35,170 bases of DNA from Planctomycetaceae bacterium (lineage in GTDB: Bacteria > Planctomycetota > Planctomycetia > Pirellulales > Pirellulaceae), in the NCBI GenBank assembly GCA_021298315.1, contig JAJTFC010000025.1:1-35170 (forward strand), in the 5' to 3' direction. The notes under the pieces are model-generated. The model was not told the DNA's origin and did no database searches. It worked only from the letters and a program-made list of their open reading frames with translations. The position numbers and the translations under genes are program-made. Positions 8,510-16,899 of this stretch are shown here, in pieces. Numbering within the stretch: the stretch's first letter is position 1; each line of letters opens with the position of its first letter.

Positions 8510-9037
8510 ATGGCCACTCGCACTTTGCTCTCTTGGGTTCCCATCGTGCTGATTCTGCTCAGCGGTTGCTTCGGATACCGCATCGGCACGCGCAACGTCT
8601 ATCGCACCGACGTGCGGACAATCAATGTACCGGTCGTCCGCAGCGATTCATTCCGACCTGAGCTGGGTGTGCTCCTGACCGAAGCGGTCCAAAAAGAAAT
8701 CGAACGCCGAACACCCTACAAACTCGCCGACAATGCCGTCGCCGATTCGATCCTCTCGATACGACTTACCAACGACACCAAACGCGTCATCGCCGAAACC
8801 AATACCGATGAACCTCGCTTGCTCGAAAACGTCGTTGCCGTCGAACTCAATTGGACCGATCGACGTGGCATGAACTTGATCTCGACGCGATTCCTGCCCC
8901 CAGGCGAAATCACGCACTACTTCGCTGAACGCACCAAGTTTGTTCCCGAAGCCGGACAGTCGATCGCAACGTCTTTCCAACGCAACGCCGAACGACTCGC
9001 CAATCATATCGTCGACCAAATGGAAACCCGCTGGTAA
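8510..9037 (+). CDS. lptE: LptE-like LPS assembly lipoprotein
   Basis: A 175-residue lipoprotein: MATRTLL, hydrophobic core, lipobox LLSGC (Cys20). GYRIGTRNVYRTDVRTINVP followed by FRPELGVLLTEAVQKEIERR is the typical LptE layout, and a C-terminal helix ends QRNAERLANHIVDQME. LptE is the lipoprotein plug of the LptD outer-membrane LPS translocon. It lies between the BamD-like gene and lspA, which would process it. The sequence is divergent from E. coli LptE, as usual in this phylum, so the name rests on layout and context. Confidence 0.72.
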   Translation: MATRTLLSWVPIVLILLSGCFGYRIGTRNVYRTDVRTINVPVVRSDSFRPELGVLLTEAVQKEIERRTPYKLADNAVADSILSIRLTNDTKRVIAETNTDEPRLLENVVAVELNWTDRRGMNLISTRFLPPGEITHYFAERTKFVPEAGQSIATSFQRNAERLANHIVDQMETRW

Positions 9038-9059
9038 CCACACTTCATCGATCTACCGA

Positions 9060-9569
9060 ATGATCCTTCGCCGCGCACTTGTCTTTACCACCCTTGCTGT
9101 CCTTGGTACGGCCGTCGATCTGCTGACCAAAGAAAAAGTATTCGCCTGGAAAGGGCTCCCAGGCCAACAGCCTCCCTCCTGGTGGATCGAAAACTATTTC
9201 GGCATCGAAACGGCGGTCAACCAAGGTGCCGTGTTCGGACTCGGACAAGGTTACGGTTGGCTCTTTGCCGCCGTCTCGATCACCGCCATCATCGGACTGC
9301 TGGTCTGGTTGTTTGTCTACAAAGCTTGCCAATCGCTGTGGCTGACGGTCACTCTGGGACTCGTCACCGGGGGCATCCTGGGTAACCTTTACGATCGATT
9401 GAACCTCCACCGCCTTCCAGGCTCGCTTGCCGGCGGCGTGCGAGATTGGATCCTATGCCGCTACGGCCAATACACCTGGCCAAACTTCAACATCGCCGAC
9501 AGCCTCCTTGTCGCCGGTGCCATCATGCTCGCCTTCCACTCGCTGTTTCTCGGCGATCGATCGGACTGA
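9060..9569 (+). CDS. lspA: Lipoprotein signal peptidase (signal peptidase II, LspA)
   Basis: A 169-residue inner-membrane aspartic protease that removes signal peptides from diacylglyceryl-modified prolipoproteins. The catalytic aspartates are visible as GNLYDRL (Asp112) and NFNIADS (Asp147). DLLTKEKVF (20-28) and NQGAVFGLGQ (54-63) match the conserved N-terminal DxxTK and NxGAAF motifs. About four membrane segments fit the family topology. The frame is open further back into lptE (to 8940), but ATG 9060 gives the standard short N-terminus MILRR. It follows two lipoprotein genes that are its substrates. The stop lies in a perfect palindrome shared with the convergent gene. Confidence 0.93.
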   Translation: MILRRALVFTTLAVLGTAVDLLTKEKVFAWKGLPGQQPPSWWIENYFGIETAVNQGAVFGLGQGYGWLFAAVSITAIIGLLVWLFVYKACQSLWLTVTLGLVTGGILGNLYDRLNLHRLPGSLAGGVRDWILCRYGQYTWPNFNIADSLLVAGAIMLAFHSLFLGDRSD

Positions 9570-9580
9570 TCAGTCCGATC
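9559..9580. terminator. 22-bp perfect palindrome spanning both convergent stop codons
   Basis: GATCGGACTGATCAGTCCGATC can form a 9-bp stem with a GATC loop in either transcript. It contains the lspA TGA (9567-9569) and the opposing TCA (9570-9572), so both proteins end in Ser-Asp. There is no T-run on either side, so a bidirectional factor-dependent or weak terminator is only inferred. Confidence 0.4.
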
Positions 9581-9959
9581 CCAGAACAACGACCACCTGC
9601 TTTCGCAACTCCTTGGCAATCTTGAGCAACTTTTGCGAATCTTCACCCTTCGACTCTTCACCCTTCGTTTCTTCACTGTGCGACTCCAAGAGCCTCGCGG
9701 ATTTGAGCATCAACTCTGCCGCACGATGCTTGCCCGATGACCCCTTGGACTTCTTGAGCGACTCTTTCGAACTCGTATCGTCCTGACTATCGCTGTCCAA
9801 TCGAGGTAGCTGACCCATACGCTCCTTGATCGACTTGAATAAAGGATCCGACGGATCGATCTTGCCCTCGGGTGGTTGCTGCCAAGCTGCCGAGAGCCAA
9901 GCCCCGAAAACAATCACACTGAGTATTGCCAAAGTCAAACTGAGTCTATCGCCACGCAT
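9570..9959 (-). CDS. Small secreted or membrane-anchored protein of unknown function
   Basis: A 129-residue protein I do not recognise. Residues 1-26 form a signal peptide or anchor (MRGDRLSLTLAI, hydrophobic core, AAWQQ). The rest is highly charged and Ser/Lys/Glu rich, with KESLKKSKGSSGKHRAAEL, and ends in a helical segment LLKIAKELRKQVVVVLGSD. No cysteines or catalytic motifs are visible. It starts 25 bp after the polX stop on the same strand and probably belongs to the same transcript. Periplasmic location is inferred. Confidence 0.6.
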   Translation of the reverse strand: MRGDRLSLTLAILSVIVFGAWLSAAWQQPPEGKIDPSDPLFKSIKERMGQLPRLDSDSQDDTSSKESLKKSKGSSGKHRAAELMLKSARLLESHSEETKGEESKGEDSQKLLKIAKELRKQVVVVLGSD

Positions 9960-9984
9960 CTGCGCACTCCATTTTTAATTCCAA

Positions 9985-11736
9985 CTACACCTTGTGCTTC
10001 TTGAGCCAAGCGAGCATCTGCTTGGTCGTCTTGGTATTGAGCACCTGCTTTTTGATGATCCCAGCGCGGCGAGCCACACCGACGCCATACTTCATGAGCT
10101 CGAGATTGCCAACCGCATGGGCATCGGTGTTGATGACGATCATCACCCCGGCTGCGGCCGCTGCGGCAGCTTGCAAGTCGTTCAAATCAAGCCTCTGGGG
10201 ATTCGCATTGATCTCTAAACATTTGCCGTGCTCTGCAGCCGCTTGGATCACAGCCGTCAAGTCATAGTCATAAGCGGGCCTGCGCGAGATGAGCCTTCCG
10301 GAAGGATGCGAAATCGAATGGACACTCCGATGCGCGATCGCACCGAGGATCCGATCAGTGATCTCTTCCCTGGATTGCTTGAATCCAAAATGCACACTGG
10401 CTGTCACCCAGTCGGCCTGCGCCAAAGTCTCATCGCTCAAATCGAGTGAGCCGTCTTCGAGGATGTCGCACTCGACCCCTTTGAGCAACTGCAAGCGATC
10501 CTGAAACTTTGGACCGATTCGATCGATACTAGCCCACTGCTCGAGCAGTCGCTGGTCATCGAGCCCCCGAGCTACACTGACCCGCTTGGAATGGTCGGTG
10601 ATGGCGATGTACTCCAGACCCCTATCGATGGCCGCTTGTGCCATCGCTTCGATCGTGTCGGCACCATCGGTATAGACCGTGTGCATATGGAGATCGCCTC
10701 GGATATCCGTAAGCTCGATAAGATCCTTAAGCCTTCCTGCGAGATCCTTTTGAAACTCGAATCGATTCTCGCGAAGCTCTGGAGGGATCCACGGCAATCC
10801 GATCGCCTCGTACAAACTGGCTTCGTCGCTGCCGGCGATGGGTTTTTGATCTTCCCCTTCACGAAACACCCCGTACTCGCTGACTTTCAACCCCAACGAC
10901 TTGGCAATCGAACGAACATGCACGTTGTGCTCTTTGCTGCCGGTGAAGTATTGCAGAGCCGCACCCCAACATGCCTCCTCGACGACGCGCAAGTCGACTT
11001 GAAAGGCTCCCGTCATCCGTACACTCATCTTGGTATCGCCTCGCGCAAGGATCTCCGAGATATCGGGAAATTCCCCGAAACGATCCATCACCTTTTCGGG
11101 TGACTGGCTGACGACCAAAATGTCCAGATCTCCGACGGTCTCTTTGCCCCTTCGGTAACTTCCAGCAAAATCCAATCTTTGGATCGCTTTGCAGCTTGAA
11201 AAATGCGATCGCAAACGCTCGGCAAGCCGATCGGCATCATCGAGCCGCAGTCGCTCGGCAGCTTTGGCGACAATGTCGATGTTTTGCAAGATGCTTTGCT
11301 GCGTTTTTTCTCCAAAGCCTTTCAATCCGGCGACTTTTCCATCCAAGCAAACTTGCTTGAGGGACATCAAGTCCATCACGCCGAGCTCTTGGTGGAGTTT
11401 CATCGCTTTCTTGGCTCCAAGCCCCGGGACACGCATCACATCCCTGAGCGTTGTGGGAACTTCTGCACGCAACTTTTCTAACGCAGGAATCGATCCGGTC
11501 TCGATGGCGACTTTCGACTTCTCAGCCAGAGTCGATCCGATGCCATCGACCGTCGTAAGATCGAAACCTTGTGCGATCAGTTCGCCGACCGGTTGGCTTA
11601 GCCCTTCGATGGCGGATGCTCCGCTGCGATAGGCTCGGATACGAAACGCGTTCTCGCCGGAGAGTTCCAAGAGGTCCGCTATCTCTTCAAAGAGACTGGC
11701 CAAGTGTTGGTTGGTCATGTGCGTTTTATTGGTCAT
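9985..11736 (-). CDS. polX: DNA polymerase/3'-5' exonuclease PolX (PolX-PHP fusion)
   Basis: A 583-residue bacterial family X DNA polymerase with a C-terminal PHP domain, used in base-excision and gap-filling repair. The N-terminal 8-kDa-like domain has helix-hairpin-helix motifs ([11 protein letters not shown] 63-73, VPGLGAKKA 103-111, LKGFGEKT 138-145). The polymerase nucleotidyltransferase core has [18 protein letters not shown] (192-209) with metal ligands Asp203 and Asp205 and probably Asp248. The PHP phosphoesterase has [11 protein letters not shown] (348-358), ITDHSKR (379-385), HSISHPSGR and [10 protein letters not shown], which carry the metal-binding His and Asp residues. Length matches the family (about 570-590). 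A second ATG lies six codons in (11718). Its start overlaps the stop of the glycosyltransferase by 4 bp (ATGA), implying translational coupling. Confidence 0.95.
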   Translation of the reverse strand: MTNKTHMTNQHLASLFEEIADLLELSGENAFRIRAYRSGASAIEGLSQPVGELIAQGFDLTTVDGIGSTLAEKSKVAIETGSIPALEKLRAEVPTTLRDVMRVPGLGAKKAMKLHQELGVMDLMSLKQVCLDGKVAGLKGFGEKTQQSILQNIDIVAKAAERLRLDDADRLAERLRSHFSSCKAIQRLDFAGSYRRGKETVGDLDILVVSQSPEKVMDRFGEFPDISEILARGDTKMSVRMTGAFQVDLRVVEEACWGAALQYFTGSKEHNVHVRSIAKSLGLKVSEYGVFREGEDQKPIAGSDEASLYEAIGLPWIPPELRENRFEFQKDLAGRLKDLIELTDIRGDLHMHTVYTDGADTIEAMAQAAIDRGLEYIAITDHSKRVSVARGLDDQRLLEQWASIDRIGPKFQDRLQLLKGVECDILEDGSLDLSDETLAQADWVTASVHFGFKQSREEITDRILGAIAHRSVHSISHPSGRLISRRPAYDYDLTAVIQAAAEHGKCLEINANPQRLDLNDLQAAAAAAAGVMIVINTDAHAVGNLELMKYGVGVARRAGIIKKQVLNTKTTKQMLAWLKKHKV

Positions 11737-12929
11737 GGTACTGGGTTTCCAGGTACTGGAGTTCCTGACACGCGCAAGAGGATTTCAGAGACCCTTTGTA
11801 TCCATCGGTCAAGGTCGTGATGCTGGCGAACGTGATGATAAGCCACCTGGGCGCGGGTCTTCCATTTGGCTGGCTGGTCAAAGCAATTCTCCATGCGTTC
11901 GAGCATCAGTGGGATGTTGCCGATTGGAACTAAATCGCCCAGTGGGTATTGGCGCAAGTATTCACCGGCACCTTGCTCGGTGTTGGTCGCCAAGACCGGG
12001 CATCCGCAGAGCATCGCTTCGAGCATCACGTTGGGGAGCCCTTCGTAACGCGATGGTAGCACCATCAGGTCTGCATGTTTGAGGAGCGGATAAGGGTTCG
12101 CGACATAGCCATGGAGAAATGCGCAGTCGCTGACATTCAGCTTGGCAATTAAGCCTTCGAGGTTCTCGCGCAATGACCCTTCGCCAGCGATGTGCAAGTG
12201 GAATTGTTTGCCCCGTTTTTGAACCAGCAAGGCAAAGGCTTCGATCAAATCGGCGTGTCCTTTCTCAGCGCCGAGTCTGCCGACTGCGACAATGTTTTTC
12301 ACCGAGTTGGACCAACCCGGGAATTCGATGGCGCTCATGGACTTGGCCTCGATCGTTTTGGTATCGATCGGGCTCATGACGACCTCGAATCGTTGGCCGG
12401 GGATCCGATAGTACTTGGCACTTGCAAGTGCGGTCCCTTGGGAAACACTCAGCAACGCTTGGCTTGAGGCGTAAGCTTTTGCCAAGCAACGGCGTTTGAT
12501 CCAGCGCCAGCGGTTTTCGGTCCGCTGGACGTCGAATTGGGGAGGCGATACGATCGTCGAGACTCTAGCGCAGCGACTTTGCAAGCATGCTGGTCCACTG
12601 ATCATGGTCATGTGGAAGAGTCGATCGTAGACGACTTGTATTCCATGGTTACGGATGTGTTGGGCAAGATGTTGAACTTGCTGTTTGTAGATCCTTCCGG
12701 GCCAGTTGAGTTTTGGGCGAGTCCGGCCGGTCCAAAAATCGCTTACAGGGCAATCCGACGGAATTTGTTCGAGGAGTTGTCCGGTGGCCCGCAGCAAGTA
12801 CAGCGAAGGTTCGAAGACAGTTCGGTCCAAGCCTTTGAGCAGGTAGAGCAATTGGCGTTCGCTGCCACCACCTTCCATGGTCGACGAGCAGAACAAGACA
12901 CGGGTACGAGGCATAGGGGAGCGGAGCAA
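11733..12929 (-). CDS. Glycosyltransferase family 4 (GT-B fold)
   Basis: A 398-residue retaining GT4-type glycosyltransferase. The N-terminal acceptor half carries the glycine-rich loop EGGGSERQLLYLLKGL, typical of the family. The C-terminal donor half has VAVGRLGAEKGHADLIEAF, LHIAGEGSLRENLE and the nucleotide-sugar site PSRYEGLPNVMLEAMLCG, including the EX7E motif. It transfers a sugar from an NDP-sugar to a lipid, glycan or protein acceptor; the substrate cannot be read from sequence. ATG 12929 is the first start, and MPRTRV five codons later (12914) is equally possible. It overlaps polX by 4 bp, an unusual partnership of surface glycan synthesis and DNA repair. The C-terminal tail has a short imperfect repeat ([10 protein letters not shown]). 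Confidence 0.9.
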   Translation of the reverse strand: MLRSPMPRTRVLFCSSTMEGGGSERQLLYLLKGLDRTVFEPSLYLLRATGQLLEQIPSDCPVSDFWTGRTRPKLNWPGRIYKQQVQHLAQHIRNHGIQVVYDRLFHMTMISGPACLQSRCARVSTIVSPPQFDVQRTENRWRWIKRRCLAKAYASSQALLSVSQGTALASAKYYRIPGQRFEVVMSPIDTKTIEAKSMSAIEFPGWSNSVKNIVAVGRLGAEKGHADLIEAFALLVQKRGKQFHLHIAGEGSLRENLEGLIAKLNVSDCAFLHGYVANPYPLLKHADLMVLPSRYEGLPNVMLEAMLCGCPVLATNTEQGAGEYLRQYPLGDLVPIGNIPLMLERMENCFDQPAKWKTRAQVAYHHVRQHHDLDRWIQRVSEILLRVSGTPVPGNPVP

Positions 12930-13087
12930 GGAGGAAAGATCGAAGCGTCGGATCAGGGATCACGGGAGCAAGATGGAACTCAGTGATTCTACTCGAAAAG
13001 CTTCGGATCGAGTACGAGCAAAGGCTTCCATACCCAGTACTCAAAGACTTCAGGAACCTTAAAATACGATCATCGCCAGGGTCAGCG

Positions 13088-13120
13088 GTGAGTCATCAGT
13101 GAGTAATCAGCGAGTAATCA
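13088..13120. repeat. Three 11-bp tandem repeats upstream of the cupin gene
   Basis: Units GTGAGTCATCA, GTGAGTAATCA and GCGAGTAATCA lie directly head to tail, ending 19 bp before the cupin ATG. An 11-bp period places each unit on the same face of the helix, as in iterated operator sites. The position overlaps the expected promoter or leader. Confidence 0.75.
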
Positions 13121-13139
13121 GGACAAGGGGTCGTGGAAA

Positions 13140-13502
13140 ATGGATGTGATCAATCGGGATCGTTGCGAGCCTTTTGTAACCAAGGACGGATCGATCATCC
13201 GGGAGCTTTTGGCCCATCGCAACTCATCGATCCGAAACCAGAGTTTGGCTGAGGCCACGGTGCCCGTGGGTGTGGTGACCGAGCTTCATCATCACCCCAA
13301 GACCGAGGAGATCTATTACATTCTCAGCGGCACCGGGAAAATGGAGATCGACGGAGAGCTTAGGGAAATAGGGCCAGGCGATGCGATCGCGATTGGGCCG
13401 GGCAAGTGGCATCGGATCCGCAATGACGGATCAAAGGATCTGGTGTTTCTGTGCTGTTGTGCACCCGGATACGAGCACACCGATACGGTGCTTGCTGGCT
13501 GA
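13140..13502 (+). CDS. Single-domain cupin protein
   Basis: A 120-residue small cupin. Motif 1 is present as GVVTELHHHPKTEEIYYILSG (44-64), with metal-ligand candidates His50, His52 and Glu56 or Glu57. Motif 2 is present as GDAIAIGPGKWHRIRN (80-95), with His91. The beta-barrel core would bind a divalent metal. Such proteins act as isomerases, dioxygenases or small-molecule sensors, and sequence alone does not choose between them. No signal peptide. The gene stands alone between convergent and divergent neighbours and is preceded by the 11-bp repeats, which suggests individual regulation. A Cys triplet (LCCCAPG) near the C-terminus is notable. Confidence 0.9.
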   Translation: MDVINRDRCEPFVTKDGSIIRELLAHRNSSIRNQSLAEATVPVGVVTELHHHPKTEEIYYILSGTGKMEIDGELREIGPGDAIAIGPGKWHRIRNDGSKDLVFLCCCAPGYEHTDTVLAG

Positions 13503-13510
13503 TTTTCCAA

Positions 13511-13550
13511 CCGCTCATGAACGCTGACAAACGCTCATAAACGCTAACGC
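13511..13550. repeat. 20-bp imperfect tandem duplication after the cupin gene
   Basis: CCGCTCATGAACGCTGACAA is followed directly by ACGCTCATAAACGCTAACGC (15 of 20 identical), itself built on an internal AACGCT motif. It lies between the convergent cupin and DUF6702 stops. No hairpin or T-run was seen. Confidence 0.6.
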
Positions 13551-13572
13551 CCATGGTCTAACCCTTGAAGCC

Positions 13573-14202
13573 TTACTTGTCTTGAGCTTTTTCGGTTTGG
13601 CCAAAAGGTTTTACCGACTGCCCTTTCTTGAACTGCAGTGAGCTGCGCTGGGTACGCGTGTAGAGAATCGCTACCGAGTTCTCCTGAGCCTCGATTCGAT
13701 CAAGAAAAATCCGATGCACCAAGTACAATTGCCCTTGGGTCGAATCGGACTCTGGAGGGATCAATTCCAAGTGGATCCAGAGCCAACCTCGCTCATTTTC
13801 CATCCCTATCCATTCGAGCCGAGACCGACTCGATATCGCTTGCCCTTTGGCCTCGAGCGATCGGGCAGATGCAAGATCCGAAATTTGCTTATCGATCACT
13901 TTCAAATCCTGCGAATCTCGATAGTGCATCAGCAGGAATTGATTCTCCAAGTAATCGATCGCATGCTTTGGGAAGTCCTTGTCTTCTCGGCTAATACTCT
14001 TGCGGTGAAGATCCGTCAGCGCCAACTCTAGATCTCTGGGGTGAACCCTCAGCGATACCTCCCATCGCGATGTCTGCGAGTTGTATTGCATTTGTCCAAC
14101 GCACACATGGAACGGATGACTCGCAATCGTTTCACCGCTGGCCAAAATACCAAGAGCAAGGATCATCCATGCAAGCAGGGAATCATTACGGTAAATGCTC
14201 AT
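13573..14202 (-). CDS. DUF6702 family secreted protein
   Basis: A 209-residue protein with signal peptide (MSIYRND, hydrophobic core, cut near ASG or ASH). The mature N-terminus HPFHVCVGQMQYN, then WEVSLRVHPRDLELAL, is the signature of the DUF6702 family, whose members carry a conserved HP(I/F)HxS start and an acidic DDLE-like motif. The function is unknown. Its ATG overlaps the stop of the M1-family metalloprotease by 4 bp (ATGA), so the two are co-translated. The pairing of DUF6702 with an M1-type peptidase suggests a joint periplasmic role. The C-terminus is Lys/Gln rich (FKKGQSVKPFGQTEKAQDK). Confidence 0.75.
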   Translation of the reverse strand: MSIYRNDSLLAWMILALGILASGETIASHPFHVCVGQMQYNSQTSRWEVSLRVHPRDLELALTDLHRKSISREDKDFPKHAIDYLENQFLLMHYRDSQDLKVIDKQISDLASARSLEAKGQAISSRSRLEWIGMENERGWLWIHLELIPPESDSTQGQLYLVHRIFLDRIEAQENSVAILYTRTQRSSLQFKKGQSVKPFGQTEKAQDK

Positions 14203-16685
14203 GCTCCAGGGATCGCTTGCTTACGTTTCCTGTTCTTCTTGTCCTTCTTCTTAGGCGTTATTGAATCTCCAGAGGATTCCGGCTGGGAGTTTTTCTCCTC
14301 GGACGGTTTTGCCTGAGATCCTTCTTGTTTTTTCTCTTGCGATTCTTGAGCCTCCTTGGCCCGCTTGGCCTGAGCCATCGGATTGTCTTCCGAACCCCGA
14401 CGCTGCGATTTGAAGAGTTGGAACCTCGTTGGTTCGATCGCAGGGGGAAAATGATTGTTGTCGCGGTTGATATCTGCCGTCTCGCGGTATGGATCAAGCT
14501 CAAACTTGACAATCGGTTGCTCCGTGACGACCAACGTATCGCAAAGATTTGCATCGACTCTCCAGACCTCTGCGGGCAAGCGGACCTCTTTGGTCGATCC
14601 GTCTTCGAGCGTCAGCAAGACGATCACCGGCATGACCAACCCACCGACGTTTTTAAACTGAAGGCGATAGAATCGATCGGTATTGGCCAGGAGTTCCTTT
14701 TCGTGTTCATTGAGTTGTTCAAGGGCTTTTTGATAAGCCGCACGCTGTTGATCGGTTACCGCTCGAGGATCGTATTCGTTGTAGAAATCCTTGAGCTCTG
14801 GGAACTGATCGGCTCGCTTGGGTAGCTCCTTATTCCTGCTTTTCGAAAGCGTCGGTAACTGAGCTTCTCGTTTGGCTTTTTCATCCTGGGCGATTTCATC
14901 GGGCGTTCTCCGATCCACCATATAAACGTCGATCTTCTCTAGAGCGATATCGACATGGTCGGTGGTGTAGAACCAACCTCGCCAGAACCAATCCAAGTCG
15001 CGAGCTGTCGCATCTTCCATGGTCCTGAAGAAATCGGCAGGCATCGGTCGCTTGAACTTCCACCGCCTTGCATACTCCTTGAAAGCAAAATCGAATAGCT
15101 CGCGTCCCAGGATCGTTTCCCGCAGGATGTTCAGCGCCGTGGCCGGTTTGCTATAAGCGTTCGGGCCGAATTGCATGATCGAATCGCTGTTGGTCATGAT
15201 CGGCACCTGATTGGTGCTCTGCATATAGGGAACGATAAGCTCGGGCTCGCCGCGTTGCGAAGGGTAATCTTGTTCCCATTCCTGTTCGGCCAAGTACTGC
15301 AGAAATGTATTAAGCCCCTCGTCCATCCAAGACCACTGGCGTTCGTCGCTATTGACAATCATGGGGAAGTAGTTGTGCCCTACCTCGTGAATGATCACGG
15401 TGATCAAATCGTACTTGGTCGATGCCGAGTAAGTCCCATCTTCTTTTGGACGTGGGCCGTTGAAGCAAATCATCGGGTATTCCATACCACCGACCGGGCC
15501 GTTGACACTGATGGCGACCGGATAGGGGTAATCGAAGGTGTAGCGGCTATAGACATTGAGCGTATGGATAATCGCGTGCGTGGAATACTTGCTCCATAAC
15601 GGATTGCCTTCGTTGGGATAGTAACTCATGGCCATCACGGAATTGTCGTTGACGCGGTGGCCTTGCGCATCCCAAATGAATTTTCTGCTGGTCGCAAACG
15701 CAAAATCGCGAACAGCCTCGGCCCGGAAGATCCACGTCTTGAGCTGATCTGTCTTTTCCTTTTCGTTTTCCTTGGCCTCTTCGGGCGTGACGATAAGCAC
15801 CGGACGGTCGGCTGTGCGGGCCTGCTCGAGCCGCTCGCGTTGCACATCGCTGAGGACTTCGTTAGGGTTTTGCAATTCACCGGTAGCTGCAACGATGTGA
15901 TCAGCAGGTGCGGTGATCCGCACGAGATAATCTCCGAACTCGAGCGTGAACTCACCTTGTCCCAAATACTGCTTGTGTTGCCAACCGGTCACATCGGTAA
16001 AGGCAGCCAAGCGAGGAAACCACTGCGCGATTTCATAGATTGCATTACCATCTTTTTCAAAAGGCTCATAACCGGTTCGCCCGCCGATGAGCTTCGAATT
16101 GTTGATTAAATAAGACCACTGGATCTTGAGCGAGAACTCTTGACCACTCAAAAGCGGTTCGGGCAAATCGATCCGCATCATGGTATCGACGGTGAAGATA
16201 TCGAGTCCTTTTCCGAGTGCATCAGTAACACTCTCGATCATGCAGCGGCCGTCAAAGCGTTGAGTGCGTTCGAGAATCGAATCGAGCTCTCCCATCGATG
16301 CCCTGTTTCCAAATCCGATCCGACCCGATCGAGTCCTGTTGGCATCCGAGTCTTGTGCGAAAATATTGGGATCCAGTTGAACCCACAGATATCGCAAAGT
16401 GTGAGGGGATTGGTTTCGATACCGAATCGTTTCCGATCCATGGATGGAATGGTCTGACTCGTCGAGCCGAACGTCAATCGTATAGTCGACTCTCTGCTGC
16501 CAGTAATCGGGACCAGGCTCACCGCTTGCGCTTCGATAAGAATTAGGAGTCGGAAGGATTTCTTCGAGTTGCCTGAATTTATCTTCTTGACCGTATTTGC
16601 GGTTTGGAAAAGGTTGACCGTAACTTGTCTGGCATAGACCAGCCATCGCGAGGATCAAACAAGCTATTCGATAGGTAGAGATCAT
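14199..16685 (-). CDS. Secreted M1-family zinc metallopeptidase
   Basis: An 828-residue gluzincin aminopeptidase-like enzyme. From ATG 16685 there is a clear signal peptide (MISTYRIACLILAMAG, cut after TSYG). The frame extends to TTG 16733, which would add 16 residues and a poorer start. Catalytic motif HEVGH (433-437), with the third zinc ligand Glu456 in WMDEGLN, is the M1 HExxH-x18-E arrangement. GGMEYP (399-404) corresponds to the exopeptidase GxMEN motif, with Tyr in place of Asn. The C-terminus is a long Lys/Glu/Ser-rich tail (from about 765) ending NRKRKQ. It probably degrades peptides in the periplasm or paryphoplasm. Overlap with DUF6702 implies an operon. Confidence 0.93.
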   Translation of the reverse strand: MISTYRIACLILAMAGLCQTSYGQPFPNRKYGQEDKFRQLEEILPTPNSYRSASGEPGPDYWQQRVDYTIDVRLDESDHSIHGSETIRYRNQSPHTLRYLWVQLDPNIFAQDSDANRTRSGRIGFGNRASMGELDSILERTQRFDGRCMIESVTDALGKGLDIFTVDTMMRIDLPEPLLSGQEFSLKIQWSYLINNSKLIGGRTGYEPFEKDGNAIYEIAQWFPRLAAFTDVTGWQHKQYLGQGEFTLEFGDYLVRITAPADHIVAATGELQNPNEVLSDVQRERLEQARTADRPVLIVTPEEAKENEKEKTDQLKTWIFRAEAVRDFAFATSRKFIWDAQGHRVNDNSVMAMSYYPNEGNPLWSKYSTHAIIHTLNVYSRYTFDYPYPVAISVNGPVGGMEYPMICFNGPRPKEDGTYSASTKYDLITVIIHEVGHNYFPMIVNSDERQWSWMDEGLNTFLQYLAEQEWEQDYPSQRGEPELIVPYMQSTNQVPIMTNSDSIMQFGPNAYSKPATALNILRETILGRELFDFAFKEYARRWKFKRPMPADFFRTMEDATARDLDWFWRGWFYTTDHVDIALEKIDVYMVDRRTPDEIAQDEKAKREAQLPTLSKSRNKELPKRADQFPELKDFYNEYDPRAVTDQQRAAYQKALEQLNEHEKELLANTDRFYRLQFKNVGGLVMPVIVLLTLEDGSTKEVRLPAEVWRVDANLCDTLVVTEQPIVKFELDPYRETADINRDNNHFPPAIEPTRFQLFKSQRRGSEDNPMAQAKRAKEAQESQEKKQEGSQAKPSEEKNSQPESSGDSITPKKKDKKNRKRKQAIPGA

Positions 16686-16863
16686 GGAAATGAGGAATCG
16701 CTTAAGGATGGTAAAGTTTGACGCAAATGACAAATCCTTAGTTTGATCTCAAACCCAAGGATGTCAAAGCCAGCCGAAAAGATGGCCTAGAAGAAAGAAG
16801 CGTCAGAATTGGTATGTTGGACGCCCGAGGGGATCGCCGCTGAGGAAATTGCGCCTATTTTCC

Positions 16864-16893
16864 TTGTCGAATGATTTTCTCATCGCATACTGT
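16864..16893 (+). promoter_or_regulatory. Possible promoter of the candidate ncRNA
   Basis: TTGTCG (16864-16869) and TACTGT (16888-16893) are 18 bases apart, a weak but plausible -35/-10 pair. Transcription would begin about 16900, just before the outer stem of the structured region and about 120 bp before its terminator hairpin. Confidence 0.35.
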
Positions 16894-16899
16894 TATTGT

